DNA of 64,000 nt from Rhopalosiphum padi (GCF_020882245.1 NC_083599.1:19850865-19914864), one strand, 5' to 3'. Positions 36,199 through 50,454 are shown, numbered from the stretch's first letter. Notes: generated from the sequence alone by a model not told the origin. Made by a program: numbers and translations.

Positions 36199-37156
36199 GA
36201 CACACGATAATAATGACAATGGCGATGATATATATAAAATGACGATGCACAAAAAGTTTTTCACGTTTACGTGCGCTCCGACGACGCGACCAGCCCGACA
36301 ACGACCGGGTGGCGTGTCCGCGAGTCGTATATATACGCACGCCTACCATCCCTCCCCGCCCCGGCCATAACGATATGGGTATACGCGCGTTTCGCGAGCA
36401 ATGGAGTGCACAGCTACTGCTACCACTATACACACCCCTAACCAGTACCTTGGTATAGGCGGTGTATAACTGTATAAGTATTTTAGATATATGTGTGTGT
36501 GTGTGTGAGTGAGTGTGAGTGTGTATTATTATTTCCACGTTTTTTTCCCGTTTTTTTCGTTTCGCGGGAATCTGAAACTCGTGCCAAGGTGAACTTTCGG
36601 CAGCCGCGACAGTGGGGTGGGGGGAGGGGGCGTCATTATACGTATATACCGTTTATGTTTATTCACATCATAAGTATAGGTGTGTATATATGTACACATA
36701 ATATCATGTTCGCGTACTGTATAATAATATAATAACAATAATACGATCGTTTTGGTCGTCGTCAACTGTGCTGTATAGTCGACAGGTCGTTTTCGAGCTT
36801 ATAACATAATAATATATATATATATATATATTTATGATGTGCGCCGAAACCGTACCGGTTGACACGGTGTACCGCCACGGCCGCCGTTAAAAATCCGAGC
36901 ACACGATCGCGATCGCATTAGTAGTTCGACAGTGGTTTTCCGCGCGTACGCGTGTCCCGGTGTCCAACATCGACATTTCATTTATTATATTTTATTAACG
37001 CAGCGTCCGATTTACGTATACGAAGATATCGCATCGCGTTTAATAAAACATACCTTTATACCGATATATCGCGCATGTCTTGCCATGCTATATTGTCCGC
37101 GTACCATCCAAATAAAATAATATTTTAATCATATTTATCCGTACGATTGCCGTTAT
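35560..37156. promoter_or_regulatory. CpG-rich block with microsatellites, putative promoter region (copy 1)
   Basis: Base composition shifts abruptly: many CG dinucleotides (cgcgcgtacgcgtg, ccgcggccg, gatcgcgatcgc) in a genome otherwise poor in them. It also holds a poly-C run of 7 (35838-35844), (AAT)n at about 36045, (AC)13 at 36173-36198, a (TG)n run near 36491, a G-run near 36615 and (TA)n near 36812. Long frames across it encode only simple repeats. In insects such islands often mark gene starts; candidates are the minus ORF at 35505 and the plus-strand gene with its ATG at 43470. Confidence 0.4.
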
Positions 37157-40100
37157 GTCATAATAATACGATGAAGTTTTGATGGAGCTAGGACGTCGGT
37201 GGCGGCAGCCCTACAAATATAATAGTCATCCGTCGCGGTTTACAAACAACCGTTTCGGTTCGACATATCGGTTTCAACAATAATAATAAAATACGCAATT
37301 TCAACAATTACGCGGACGCGAGACCCTATATACACTCTACGCCAGAAAACAATACTCATATAATAAGATATATCTGTGTATGATATTACCTAACATTAAG
37401 ACACCGCAGCTTCCACCGTGTTCATAATCCTCTCGGCTACTGGACCACAACGAAACGTATTTAAGGACCCGCCTCCCACAGTACTGAGCAGCAGTAGTAT
37501 TATAATATTGACATTATAAATGTGGCGCCAATCAAACATCAGTTGATCGCAGCTATAGTAGGTACGTTGTGTGCATACTAGTCGATAAAGGATTTTGCAC
37601 AACGCACTAATGCACCATCACGCGTCCACGTATAAGCGAATCTTACAGATATTATAGAACAGGGATCACCAATTAATATTTTCAGAAGGCCACTTTAAGT
37701 TTTCTTGGACCATCAATCAACATTTAATGTACATAATAAATTACTACAATGGTATATGATTATTCAAAAAAATTAAATGCAAAGGTAAAAACAAAATTGA
37801 AAGAAAAACTCATTTAATCCAACATAAAAAATAATAATTAAAAATTTTACATCTTATCTAATAACCCGCTAGTGTTTATCCACGTGACGCTATTTCGTCT
37901 AATTTTTAAAATTACTCGTAAGCGGGTAAATATAGTATCCTACCACCATTATATATTTTGTGATATTGTTTACGTTACAATAATATTCAATTACTTTGAT
38001 TTTTCAAAAATTTTCATTTTAGAAAAAACAAGAGAAGGGTTGAAAACTGAAACTTAAAAAAATAAGTATTGAAATTCTTAGTATATACTCTACTTAATCT
38101 ACTTAAACCACTGGATATATAGGTAAGCTGTTGTACGTTCGCATTTAAAACATACTTAAATAATAAATATATAATATAATATAATATTATACTATACTCA
38201 AAACGCTTAGTCTTAAATAATAAGTATTTCTCTCCACGAATCTATAAACAACAGTATTTGATGACAAAATACCATTAGTTATTCGTCGGCCGCGTGCCGT
38301 TGAAATGTATTACGAATCGTTACAATATTGATCGCCGGCCCGAGTGTCTGCAGGCTGTAGCACGCTACATATTATCATCATCAGAATTCAGAGTAGATTA
38401 TAAATTATAATTATAATTTATAGTTGTATATTAGTAGTCATATACATAAATATGGTCTGGCCTATGTTGACGAAATTATGCGTTTAGCGTTTGTCTATTG
38501 CGTTGAACCATATTATATTATATTATATTATTGAACATTATATTAATTATTACTTACTATTTTACTAATCAGTAAATAAATTATGTTATTATAATTTACG
38601 AGTATAATATTTATAGTGCGTAAACGGCGACGGTTAAACATTGGATAAACTGATTTTATTTTAATTTTCTGTCGTATTATATCGATATGGTATCCTATAC
38701 TTTTATATGACACAATACTTTTGATATCGACTAAACAACAGTCACTTTTATACCTACTTATGAAATGTTTGTAATTTTATCCTTGTCCCTATTTATATAC
38801 ATTATAATAGGTATCGTTAATAATTCACCGGCGTAACTAAGGAGGACTTGGGGTAGCTGTTTCCCCCTAAACACTATTCTAATCATACCAAAATATTTGA
38901 ATAGAAAACATTGGGCCTACAAAATAAATATATTTTAGCCTCCCACCCTTGCACTTCGAAAATCATGTTCGAATATTGCATATGACTATGTATATGTAGA
39001 CTGTAGGTAGTACTATACTATGAATATGTACAATTATATACATTTTATACGTATGTGGATTGTGGACACAGTGCAAGATTTAAGCTGATAGAAAAAGTTC
39101 GAGTTTTGTAGACGTTGGTTTTTTTTTATTAGCCTAGTTTTACAAAGCTAATAAATTAAATGTACTACGTAAGTAAAATAAAGTACTCGATATTTGATTT
39201 TGATTTTTTTAAAACTTTTTAAAGTTTATTTAAAGTTATTTTAACTTTTAAGCTAGTGTTTTTATTTATTAATTATTTAGATTTACTAAAATATATTTTA
39301 TAAAATGTCTTCTTAATCAACGAATATTCAAAATATTTTAAAGGTCAATATTTGTATTCATTTTTGTACCATAATAATATGTGTACTAACTACTAATGTA
39401 CCGAATCAGGTTTACCTCGATTTTTTTGATTTATTTACAAATATTATAATATTAATACTAGATATAACTGATATAGATGTAACCTTTGAAATATTAAATT
39501 CAAAGAATACAATAAAATTAGTACATCTTAATTCTTAATATAGTTTTTAAAAATAATTTGTATTTCATTTTTATAATTTTTTTTAATAATAAACGTTAAA
39601 ACTTAAAACGTATAGTGTCCAATAATATTATGATGTATTGATGTTTAAATATTCTTTACTTAATTCTAATATAAAAATGAGTGGGTGTTATCTATATTAT
39701 TGTTTTTTTTTTGAGATTTACCAGTTTTTTAACTGGTCAACTCAAATATTGTATATGTAATAAAGCCATCTAACTAAGGCTATAAATTGCAACCATTTAT
39801 TAGAAATTGCACACGTTTTTTCTTAATATCTCATTTCACAACATTTTAAGGTTTAAATTTTACATAAATATTTTTAGTCTTCATTTTTATTGTTATAAAA
39901 AATTAATATCCAATGGAATTTGAAATAGTTATTTTATAAAAATATTTATTTATTTAAGTTAAAATATTTTATTTGTATATAACTTTCTACTCTACTAAAC
40001 TATTCTACAATTGTCTATTTATAAAAATCACAGTCCATTTTTTGTTTAATAAATATAATATAATACATTATTACTACTTATATAAACTTAATAATTAACT

Positions 40101-43100
40101 ATCGGTTCAATCAAAACATCCGCTTTTTAAATTTAATTCGAAGAAATATTAATTGTTTGTACGGTTTTTAAAAATATCCATAAATTACGAATTAAAATGT
40201 CTAGTTTTTCAAATGGTATTAAGTGAGCACATACAAATTAAAAATATATTTTTTTTTTAATTAAGCAAAAATATTATATTAATTGCCAAATTTATTTAGG
40301 GAAAAGTGTTAAACTAATTATTAATTTTATACTTTTGGCATGACGAGGGTATAATTTGACGTGATTATAGAAATTTCAGTGAACCTTTTATATATGCCTG
40401 TAGAAGTTTATAGAAAATAAACAAGTAACAACTACAAATGAATATCTAAATTAATAAATCCAACATTCCAACATACTATACATAGTTGTATTAATTTTAA
40501 TAATAGAATTATATTTTTATAGTTTTTCATTTATAAAACTTAAAACATAAATATTTTTAAACTATTATCTAAGTCGAGATAAATATAAATACCATTTCGA
40601 TATCATTAATTTTTATATTTTGTGCGGAGCGGAATTTTGGTATTGGTTTTACAATAATTATGTGTTTTTTTTGTCTGTCATCTATTAAAACAGTAAAAGA
40701 GTTTAAATATTTAACTTTGAAACTTTGAAGTAATTTCTAGTAGGAAATTACGTCTAGTTAATACATTGGAAGGTCGAAAATAATAAATTCTTGTTATATG
40801 TATATAATTTTCCAAATTATTGGGAAAACAAGAATTTATATGCATAGTTACAACACTTTCTTAGAAACGATTAAAGTGAATGTTGACAAAATCTTGAAAA
40901 TTTATAAATTATTTCGTTGTACATTTTTACCAACCGTACATATGTTTTTATTTCCCACGCATAAAATAATTTTTTCTCTTATTATTTAAAAACATTTGAA
41001 ATTTTTTTGAAATAATGTTGAAAAATTATTTTATTGGTAAAAATTCTTGAAAATGTATTACAAAACCCTACATAAGTCATCATTAAATCTGTATAAAAAT
41101 ATTAAAATACATACTCACAATTTTTTGTTATATACATTTGAAGTTCAAATAAAAATGTATAAACTACAAACATTTTGTATTAAAAAAATTACAAAAACTC
41201 AAACTGGAACTAAAATGTGTGTAATCACAATTATATTTATATTTCATATTTTAAGTTTAAATTTGTACTAAATTAACTAAATTCATATTTTTCAATTATG
41301 AATAATGACAAGGCCGTAACTGGAGGTCTATTCTATAGAACTCCAGAAATTTTTAAAAATAGAAACATTTGTATGGTGAAATTGAAATATGATGAGTAGT
41401 TTATTGACTATAATTGTAATAGAAAAAATGTTAGACCCCCTTACCGAATTTTTTTTTCAGTTACGGCCTTGAATAACGTAGTAATATAAACTAGTATAAA
41501 AAATATATATCAATAGCAATATAAAAATATAATTAATTAATATATGTAGAAATATTGGCTGACAAAATCTCTGTTTAGAAACGTTTTTGGTAGGTAGCGA
41601 TGTTATTATCATTGAGCTCAGATTTAACGCATTTTATAACAGTGACCTATTTAGGTGAAGAATAAGAATACTTGACACCTACTAGCTACTATAAAGCAGA
41701 GCGACTTCCCTGGTTTTAGTATTATTATAAATTTACAACTTTAGCTTCATAGTTCATGGGCCATCAGTTTTTTTTTTACATTTCCATATTTACTTGAATT
41801 ATTAATCTTGATTATACCTATTCTTGTTATCGCAAATTATTTGAATACCTATTTTTATAGAACTATTGTTCATTGTTTATAACAGTTTTTGTGTAACTAT
41901 AATTATTACCTTGCTAGTTGCTACATTTTGATTCAATAATGATAAATCATTATATAATATGATTCTGAGTAGGGAAGTTTATATGTCAACCTATTTTTAT
42001 GGTTATTTTTTAATACCTTATTATTATGTTTATATATTAAGTACTAATGTACATTAAGTAATTTATTTTTCTATTAGTACCATAGACTAAACTTAAATTA
42101 ATTTTTGACAAAATATTTTCATTTTTTATATATTGTATTATTAATTACTATAATACTGTACAACGAATAATTGCAGTTATTAACATAGAAGACAATACGA
42201 ATGTCGAATGTAATGTACTATGTGGAATAGTATAAATACTAAATAGGTGCATAGTATATAAATTGTATAATAAAATAATTAGTTATTAAAAACCATTGAC
42301 ATTTACACAGTCACTATACAATTTTGATATTTTAACTAAAACTACCTTAAATATTTTGAAAATTTAATTGCATTTAAAAAAAATAATAATACATAATACA
42401 TAAGTAGCAATTTGGATTTTTTTCAATTTCTACGATTAATATTTTTGAATTAAGTACAACAAAATAACTCACATTGTTTCATAAAATATTTTACGTTCGA
42501 ATAATCCTGCAGTTTCAACTAAATTTGTATTTCAAACACTTGTAAAAAATTAATTCTACGAGTGTAATTCTTCTAGTGGTTTTGTTATTTTTAGGTTTCT
42601 GTGTTAACTTATAAGGAATTTCGTTATACATTTTTAACTTAATGAATAATTTTCAACTACAAAATTTTTTTGCAAATATTAGTGATTTTTACGAATTTTG
42701 TCTGTTAGAACTTTAAAGGTTTGTAAATAAAACAAGTAAGACTGTCTATCCAAATAATCTGTACATATCTTATTTATAAATATAAATCTTTATACTATTC
42801 CCATATTCTTCATATTATTGTAAATTACTAAAATGTATCTAATTATTAATTTAATTTAATTATATTTATATTGTAGTTACTTTTGTTGGTAATAAATTAG
42901 CCATGTATTTTATAAATCTACGAAACAATATATGCAATGAATTTGACTATTTTATTGAAATTATTAAAAACAGACAATTTTATGTAATTAATAATTAAAA
43001 TTCATGTATATTCTTTAATAAATTTATTCTTCATAGGCTTGAGTTTATTACTCATATTATAGATAGGCATAATTATCATATTTCCTATTCATAATAATTC

Positions 43101-43469
43101 ATAGATTTATTTATCTGTAGTGTAATAGGTACACTTACCTTTATAGTTAACAAACTAAACGTTTTTTCTTTTTTAACTTTGATAGCTTTAATATTTTGTT
43201 TAGTTTCTTTTTTCATATTTGGTATCAAATGTATTCTGTAATTTTTAATATATTAAATTGGGACCTATATAATGGCTATATACAAGTTTTTATATTACAA
43301 ATCATATTGAAGTGTTCTTTTAATTGTATAGCTTGTCTAAATTTTGACTAAAACATTTATGAACTATGAATATTACATTATTAATTACGATAAATATGTT
43401 TTAGTTAAAATGTTTTAGTACTGGTACTGTTCATACTGAAGATAGTTAATAAATATTTCGCATTTCTAA
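37157..43469. other. Right part of unit 1, before the truncated gene
   Basis: AT-rich and mostly without features. Single transposon ends are visible at 37660 (CAGGGATCACCAATTAATAT, hAT type) and about 38828 (CCGGCGTAACTAAGG). A fragment of the 9407-type repeat lies near 40,660 and another near 41,570-41,970. Small reading frames at 37872, 40798 and 41047 are AT-driven. It may hold 5' UTR or intron of the gene at 43470. Confidence 0.45.
41309..41471. mobile_element. hAT MITE, CAAGGCCGTAACT ends
   Basis: It begins CAAGGCCGTAACTGGAGG and ends CAGTTACGGCCTTG, perfect inverted ends. The flanks aataatga and aataacgt match at 6 of 8 positions. It is 163 bp with no coding capacity. Confidence 0.75.
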
Positions 43470-44278
43470 ATGGATGGAGCTCAGAGAAATTTCAGTATGA
43501 TGGCCGAGAAAATCGATAGAATGCGATGTTTAAGGGTAATACATTTTACCATATTATATACAAGTAGTTATAGTACATCAAAGTTTTATTATCAATGAAA
43601 AATATATATATATAATATATAGACGATATACGATATACGATATACGTTTATAATATATTCATATTTATTATAATCAATATGCTTTTTTTTCTCAAAACTG
43701 CTAACTATTTTGTATTTAATTTTATACATTTAAGTAATATATTATAAAAGTTTGAACGAACTAATTATTATTTTATTTGAGATTAACGAAAACTGAGTTG
43801 ATTAAATTAATATTACGTAAATCACAACACTCATAAAAATGTTGTGGGTTATTTTATTTGATTATTTCTGAGCTGTTGAATGTTTTAATTTAATGAGTAT
43901 AATGATTTTAAATTTAATTGCATATTGCATTATATATTATTGTAATGCCATTGTTGTAGTTTAATATTTAATGCTTAGGTACTTGATAATTTAATACTAT
44001 AATGAATAATTTTTTTTGTTTTTTTATTATTATTTTAGGAACGATGCGACAATTATGTCAGACTAATAAAACTAACACTTGATGAAACAATCAAAGAACA
44101 AAATTCGCTTTTGGATGGATCAGCAATTCATAATAGACTAAAATACTTAGGCGTATTAGATAAACCTAAATCATTATCAAACACATTCAATACTGATAAA
44201 TATCATAAGAATATAGATTATAATCAATTTACAAGACTAATAAGATTAGTTATATATTACAATATTAGTGTTGCATAG
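43470..44278 (+). CDS. Unrecognised gene, cut and extended by the duplication junction
   Basis: Exon 43470-43535 (22 codons, starting MDGAQRNFSMMAEK) ends at AGG|gtaata; an in-frame TAA directly precedes the ATG. The second exon starts at 44039 after a pyrimidine-rich tattttag and is phase 0: ERCDNYVRLIKLTLDETIKE and so on, helical and charged. At 44222/44223 the exon meets the start of the second unit copy. The frame stays open across the join for one straddling codon plus 17 (QFTRLIRLVIYYNISVA) and stops at 44276-44278, giving 101 aa. Only the first 83 codons are native. The full gene would be at the end of copy 2, beyond the window. I do not recognise the family. Composition, splice signals and frame support coding; a protein product is not shown. 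Confidence 0.6.
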
Positions 44279-45585
44279 GGATATTGCACTATGTTGAAAT
44301 GTTGGGATTTACATGATGACAAGACACTGAATGTCTGTATATTGATGCAAAGTATTATACATACATATTATTATACATTTATAGGTATTTTTGTAGTATG
44401 TGGTCTACCATACACTTGTTGTCTACCACGGATATACTGAGTCATTCCTATCTAGTCGACACTGGCTACGATAATAAACTTAATCTTAATCAAAGTTTCT
44501 ATTAAATATGTTAATTTCTTGCCAAAAATTTAAATAGAATTATTCAGTCAGAGGTAAATACTTTTATACGTTTTTAAAGAAAAATTGACTTATTCAAATT
44601 GATACTCATATTTCTTAGCAGAATGATGGTGGAACAATTATAAAGACAACTCATTTGAATGTTTTATATGAGACATCAAATCATAATAAATATTTTATAG
44701 TAAATATTTGTATAGATATTTATAATATACTATATACCTATACGTATTGCTTTTTTAATTTAATATAAAAAACATATGGAATAGCATATACGACAAGAAT
44801 ACCCATTTATACATGATTTAATTACTATATTAGTTATCCAATGAAGGATATTTCTGGGTATATTATCCCATATGGATATATTCTTTTCCGTAATTGAAGA
44901 TCTAGACTATTGCAAATAGATTATTCAATTATTCAATTATTGGTATACTAAAAATAGTTGACACTGTTCTTAACATAATATGAAAATGACGTCGGAGGCA
45001 GTTGCCCCCTTTGCCACCCGTTAGACACGGCATTGATCGTTTATATTATTATATTATATAATAATTAATAATATATAATCAATAGAGAACGGATTTTAAT
45101 TTAAATAAATATTTTTTATATCATTTTAATATCGGAGAGTTTTTAACATATTATGTGTACCTACGTTTCATTTAATTTTGAATAAGCTGATGCTAATTTT
45201 ATTTTAAATATATTCAAATATTTTAGAATAATTAAATATTTTATAAATAAATATACGTAATCTGTATTATTGTAGAATTTCCTAAAGAAATTGGAGTTTT
45301 AACCAATTCTAAATTACAAAACCTATTGTAAAAAAAAACCCCAGGATTTAACGCCGCAATGTCGATAAGGGATATACTATTAAGTAAAACTCCAAAAAAC
45401 AATTTAGAAATATAATACAATCTAAAAGAATTCACGTGTATGGGTGTATCGTGTATGAAATATGCACCTATCACTTCTGTTGATGTGGAGAGTTTATTTA
45501 GCATTTTAGCCATTATGAAGCAATATTAAGATTTTTAAATTTGAAAATCTCAAATTATATATTTATATGTTGGTTCTAAAGGTAC
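44279..45585. other. Start of unit 2, no gene recognised
   Basis: Same content as 17436-18742. The AT-rich sequence directly after the chimeric stop could now act as that transcript's 3' UTR. Confidence 0.4.
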
Positions 45586-45716
45586 ACGGTTTCCATACAG
45601 CGTCCATACGCGGCGTCTAGCGTCAACTACTGGTCTGGACATCCGACATAGTAAGCGTCTGGACGCGGCGTCATGACGTTGTGCTGTTCCACTCTTTGAC
45701 GCTGCAGGGAAACCGT
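45586..45716. mobile_element. Short TIR element with GCGTC repeats (copy 2)
   Basis: Copy of 18743-18873: ACGGTTTCC / GGAAACCGT ends and a GC-rich interior. Confidence 0.55.
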
Positions 45717-46883
45717 ATATTAATATAATCTTATAACTATTAGGTATTAAACAATTTTTTTTAAATAGTACCTAAGTAGGTTTATATTACCTATCTAGTT
45801 GTTATTTTTTTTTTAATTATATATTCAGATGAAAATTAATTAGATACGACTTAATAAGTTGATTTATCACCTACTGCGTTTAGGTTGTTTCAACTCCAAC
45901 AGCTTCAACTCCTGGTAATTCCTTTGATAACTAAAGAATTTGTAGAACTATCGTTAATTATATTATGATAACTGTTAAGTATGTATCAAATATAAAATAA
46001 TATTGAAATTAAATCATAATAATAGGTTTATTTTTATTTTTTAGCATGACTATTGACTACCTAGTTATTCAAACAATTTTTGAATATAAAAGTGCTGGAA
46101 AAACAATATAGTATATAGATAACTTTATTAGAAATATATGTGTATAAAAGATTAAAATATAATAACGTATTTTATATGTTCAAATGTTCTGCAGTGGATA
46201 TTATTATGTCTCACAAGTCACAATTAGTAATTATTGTCAATTACATAATTACAGATACTTACTATAGCTATGCGTTATTTATTGGTGGCTTTATTGACTT
46301 AATTATTCAACGGCTACAATTATGTAATATTACTAATATTATGAAAAATGGTATTTGTGTAGCAAGTGATTTACCATATTGTATTAGGCGTGGTTGGTGA
46401 TTTTGTACATACGTTTAGTTTGTAGCTTCATATTTACGGTTGGATATAAAATTATAAATTACTTTAAATTTACTAATAACTGATTATCGGTAAATGATTA
46501 CGATTTACGATATAAAAAGTCTCATATAAGCATAAATAATTATCAAACAGTTGTTCCCTCGGATGACGAAGTGTATATTGTCTATCTGTCTAGTTTAAAA
46601 AATTTAGTCGGAAACTTAAGTATATACTAGGACTAGTATATCCTCTATGTGGATGAGTAGGTAAAATAAAAATATTTCAAAAATGTATTGAAATTATCTG
46701 AATTAAGAAATAAGTGATAAAATGAATGTAATATTTGTTTGTAGATCGTTATTTTTAAATTTGCGGATCACTACAACAAGGTAAAATATTATTACAATTA
46801 AATAAAAATATTATTTTTATAACTATTAACGTTGTAGATCAATTAATTGTAAAATTGTAATTGATCATTAAATTACGTTATAA
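45717..46883. other. Intergenic, nothing recognised (copy 2)
   Basis: Matches 18874-20040; no supported gene. Confidence 0.5.
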
Positions 46884-47130
46884 CAAGGGTTCGGGACTTC
46901 TTGCATTTGCATGTTTTTTTTGTAGTCTTAGAAATTTGGTTTACGAAATGGCAAAATTAAATACTAAGTTTAAATTTGTACATTTCGTCATATTTTAGGA
47001 AAAGTGCATACCTGAGCAATTTGCGTTTTCAAAAACAAAATAAAAAATTAGCTGCATATTTTTAAGTATATTTTGATGATTTTGACTGCATATTTCAATA
47101 ATTTTAAATGCAACAAGTTCCGAACTTTGG
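46884..47130. mobile_element. TGCA-rich hAT-like MITE (copy 2)
   Basis: Copy of 20041-20287, carrying c at 46952 where copy 1 has g. Confidence 0.6.
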
Positions 47131-47247
47131 TTATATCTAACTAGAGTCTAGATCTTAGAACAGATAATCAAACATATTATTGATTAAAAACCATAGATAA
47201 ATAAAAAAAATTTTATTAGTATAATAACAATACCACTATAAGTTATA

Positions 47248-48153
47248 TTTATTTATTTATTTATTTATTCAAATATACGGACGTAAGTCCTACTACAATT
47301 TCAAATATATGCACATAAGAATATAAGATATTAACAAATTAGTAAACAAAAAAAAAACATTATAACAAAAATTAAACATAAAACTAATAGTATTTAAATG
47401 AATATAATAAGAAAACTATAAAGTGCGATAAGGTGTATAATAAAGATAATGGACAATAAGTTATATAAAATCAAAGGGGTAAGTGTTACCAGCTACCATG
47501 AGGAGATTAGCGGGGGAATTTAAAATATAATTTTTATTTGAAAATTGAGGGTAAAATGATTTCGGATCTCTGGTATTAAGGTTATTTATTTTTAAATTAA
47601 TCAATGATAACAATTCCGGACAATCAATAACGCCTAATAATAATTTATTAAGAAATTTGGAAAGTAGAAGTATTCGACGTTCATTAAGTGGTAAAAGATA
47701 TAGAAAATGTAATACGTTATTATAAGAACCATGGGGAGGCCTGTATATATTAAATTTAAAGGAAATGAAACGTAGAAAATTATTTTGAACAGATTCTGGA
47801 GAAGAATTTTGTTTTGAGGTATTATTTATCCAAATAAGAGGGCAGTATTCTAGATGGGAACGAACAAGGGAGCAATATAGAATTTTCAAGGGAATAGGAT
47901 CTATGAATGAGCCACAGGTGCGCTTAATAAAACCCAAGTTACGCATAGCCTTATTCTTTATCATTTCAGTGTGTGGGGAAAAATTTAATTTAGAGTCAAA
48001 AATAATGCCTAAATCCTTAAATTGAGATACAAGCTCAATATTTGAAGCGGAAATAGAATAATTATAATTAATTGGATTTTTTATTAAATAAAAGTGCATA
48101 AATTTACATTATTTATCAACGTTCAAAGATAAGTGATTCCTATTACACCATGA
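47248..48153 (-). mobile_element. 5'-truncated LINE (copy 2)
   Basis: Copy of 20405-21310, with the same (AAAT)n tail, 5' truncation point and internal stop. Confidence 0.8.
47461..48150 (-). pseudogene. Reverse transcriptase C-terminal fragment (copy 2)
   Basis: The 212-codon frame (ATG at 48099) is identical in translation to copy 1, with FKDLGIIFDSK and LVRSHLEYCPLIW. The same premature TAA separates it from the upstream WCNRNHLSLNVDK part. Catalytic motifs are missing. Confidence 0.82.
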
Positions 48154-48438
48154 AAGTAACTATATGTACATATTATAAAATATATAAGTATATATTATCA
48201 TCATTAATAAAAATAAGATAAATATGTTTGTTGTCTAGCTTAATTATAAAATAAAAAACGCTTTCCGAATATGTGGACTGTATAATGTATATTATGCCTT
48301 TTACATAATTATAATATTAAAAATGATCGGCCGACGGGACGAATACGTGTTTGGTCGCAAAGTGCCACAATAGACTGAGTAATAAATAATAAAAAAAACA
48401 AGATAATCAAAAATGACCAACTTGGTCATCGATACGAT

Positions 48439-48694
48439 CATGGGCGCCCGCAGGAAATTTATCAGGGAGGGGCATAATGAAATCAAACACCGAAAAATAC
48501 ACTAAAAAAAGTTTATTCCTTGTAAACTACAAAATGTGTTAGAATTATATGAAATCAAACACCAACCTCACACACTAAAGTAAAAATATCGATGAAATGT
48601 TTATAGATCAAAATAAAAGTTAAAATGTTCAACATTCTATTTGAATTCTAGGGAGGGCAAATGCCCCGTCTTGCCCCCCCTCCGGGCGCCCATG
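48439..48694. mobile_element. hAT MITE with GGGCGCCC ends (copy 2)
   Basis: Copy of 21596-21851, with the same imperfect 8-bp flanks. Confidence 0.8.
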
Positions 48695-50454
48695 AATACG
48701 ATCGACGCGAAGGTGCGGCGGTGCGGGTCATCTCTCGTCATAACACACACGCGCGCCTATCGTTATCGACACCGAATACTATAATATAATAAAAATAGAA
48801 TAATACCAAACAACAATGTTGATAAACAATTAACTGCTAGAAATGTTTATAGCGACGGGATTGGCACATAAATTCGGCCCGGGAAATCTGTACCTATGCC
48901 GGCCATTTATGAAAAAAATATACTCTAAAATTTAGTTACACAAATATATTAATAACTAATTAATACATTAATTCTTTAGTTAATGTTTTAGACTTTAGAG
49001 GTACTAGCTACTTTATTGATTACGTCATCTGTGTCGTGTCTATATTATAAAGTACTTATTGTTCAACGGACATTAACATAAACGGCACTAATTTGGATTC
49101 CGATAGTGTAAGATACTACATTAATCTGTTTTTAAATTAATAAATTTTAAAGTCGAAAATGTTCGCTCACATGCTACCCACGCAAAACGTAAACGGTATG
49201 AATCAACATTTATAGTGTATTTAAATAATTTATAAAATATATGTACCTGAGTTGATGGCAGTGTTAAAATATATATGTTTAATGTCAATATCCTAAATTA
49301 TTATAAACATTACTATACATATTATACTTGAATAAAACACGAAGACAGCACACAGTACAATTCATGCAAAACCCACAACTTGTTTTCATTGCATTTTGGG
49401 TGTCACATTCTTCAATTTTATCACTTTAGATTCATCATTTTCAAGTATTATTTTTACATTTTTGTTTTCTAAGTAAAATTCGGATTATGTTTTTTTAAGG
49501 CTGTCCTAATTTTTTGAAAAATTTAACAGTTCATTTTTTAATGCAATGGTGTTAAAACGATTATCAAGTATTATAAGCTTTTTACGGAGTTAATGTAATG
49601 CTGTAGTCGATAAACCATTAGTTAGAGTGCTTACAAGTTACAGTTGATAAAATTCAAATCAGTCAACGAATAAACAATAAAATATGATAATTATATAGTC
49701 TATACATAGTTAAAATTTATAATAATAATTATTATTATTATTAAAATCTGTTATTCTCAACAACAACAAAAGTACACCACAGGGGCCTCCACCAAGAAAA
49801 CTCCCGTCGGCCCAATCCGTGCCTGTTTATAGCCGTACAGGTTATAACCGTGTATACATGTAAGTACATAGTATATATACTTAGTAATTAAATTAATTTC
49901 ATATTTTTCAAATAGTATAATAAATCACAAACACATAATTATTATGTTAATAATTTATTGCTAAATATTCACAAGATAATTGTATACCTATAATGAATAT
50001 TGGTCTAAAGACATTATTGATAAGAATAAAATGTTAATAATAAAAATTATAATGCCATTTAGCATAAAAAAATATTAAGTATATAAATACCTCTATTACA
50101 AATAAAATTATAAAATACTATGTGTTAAAAAAATATATGTGTATAAATCTGAGCACAGATCTGTGGATTTGATATGTTCCACATTATACATTCCATGACC
50201 CATGTATAATAAGCAAAATAATATCGATATATATATTAAAAAAAATAAGATTAAAAGAATATTTTACAATTACAGACGATATTAATAATACATAGTTTTT
50301 ATGAAATTCAAATATGTTTAGGATAACAGTCTTCATTAAGTGGAGTCAGTAAAACGACAAAACCACTGAATGGACGAGAGGAGATAGTAAAAGCACAGTT
50401 CACCAGATCAATAAAATGTGAAGACGATGATAATGTCGGCTCGGCGACGCGTGT
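48695..50454. other. Intergenic before minus-strand gene (copy 2)
   Basis: Matches 21852-23611; no gene recognised. Confidence 0.45.

Larger units (their letters stand above)
17380..37156 (+). repeat. Segmental duplication, copy 1 (part paired within window)
   Basis: This stretch recurs at 44223-64000 with an offset of 26843, becoming 26844 after a poly-C length change at 35838. Homology starts at 17380/44223: the base before differs (g versus a) and the upstream sequences are unrelated. The right limit is only the window end. The simplest layout is a head-to-tail tandem unit of 17380-44222. One substitution was seen (g at 20109, c at 46952). Confidence 0.95.

Noticed and set aside
35639..36538. 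Long minus-strand reading frame (299 codons) over the CpG-rich block
   Set aside because: Its translation is simple-repeat sequence (HTHTHS, VCVCVC, YYYYYY). Its length changes in copy 2 because of one poly-C base, so it is not a conserved gene.
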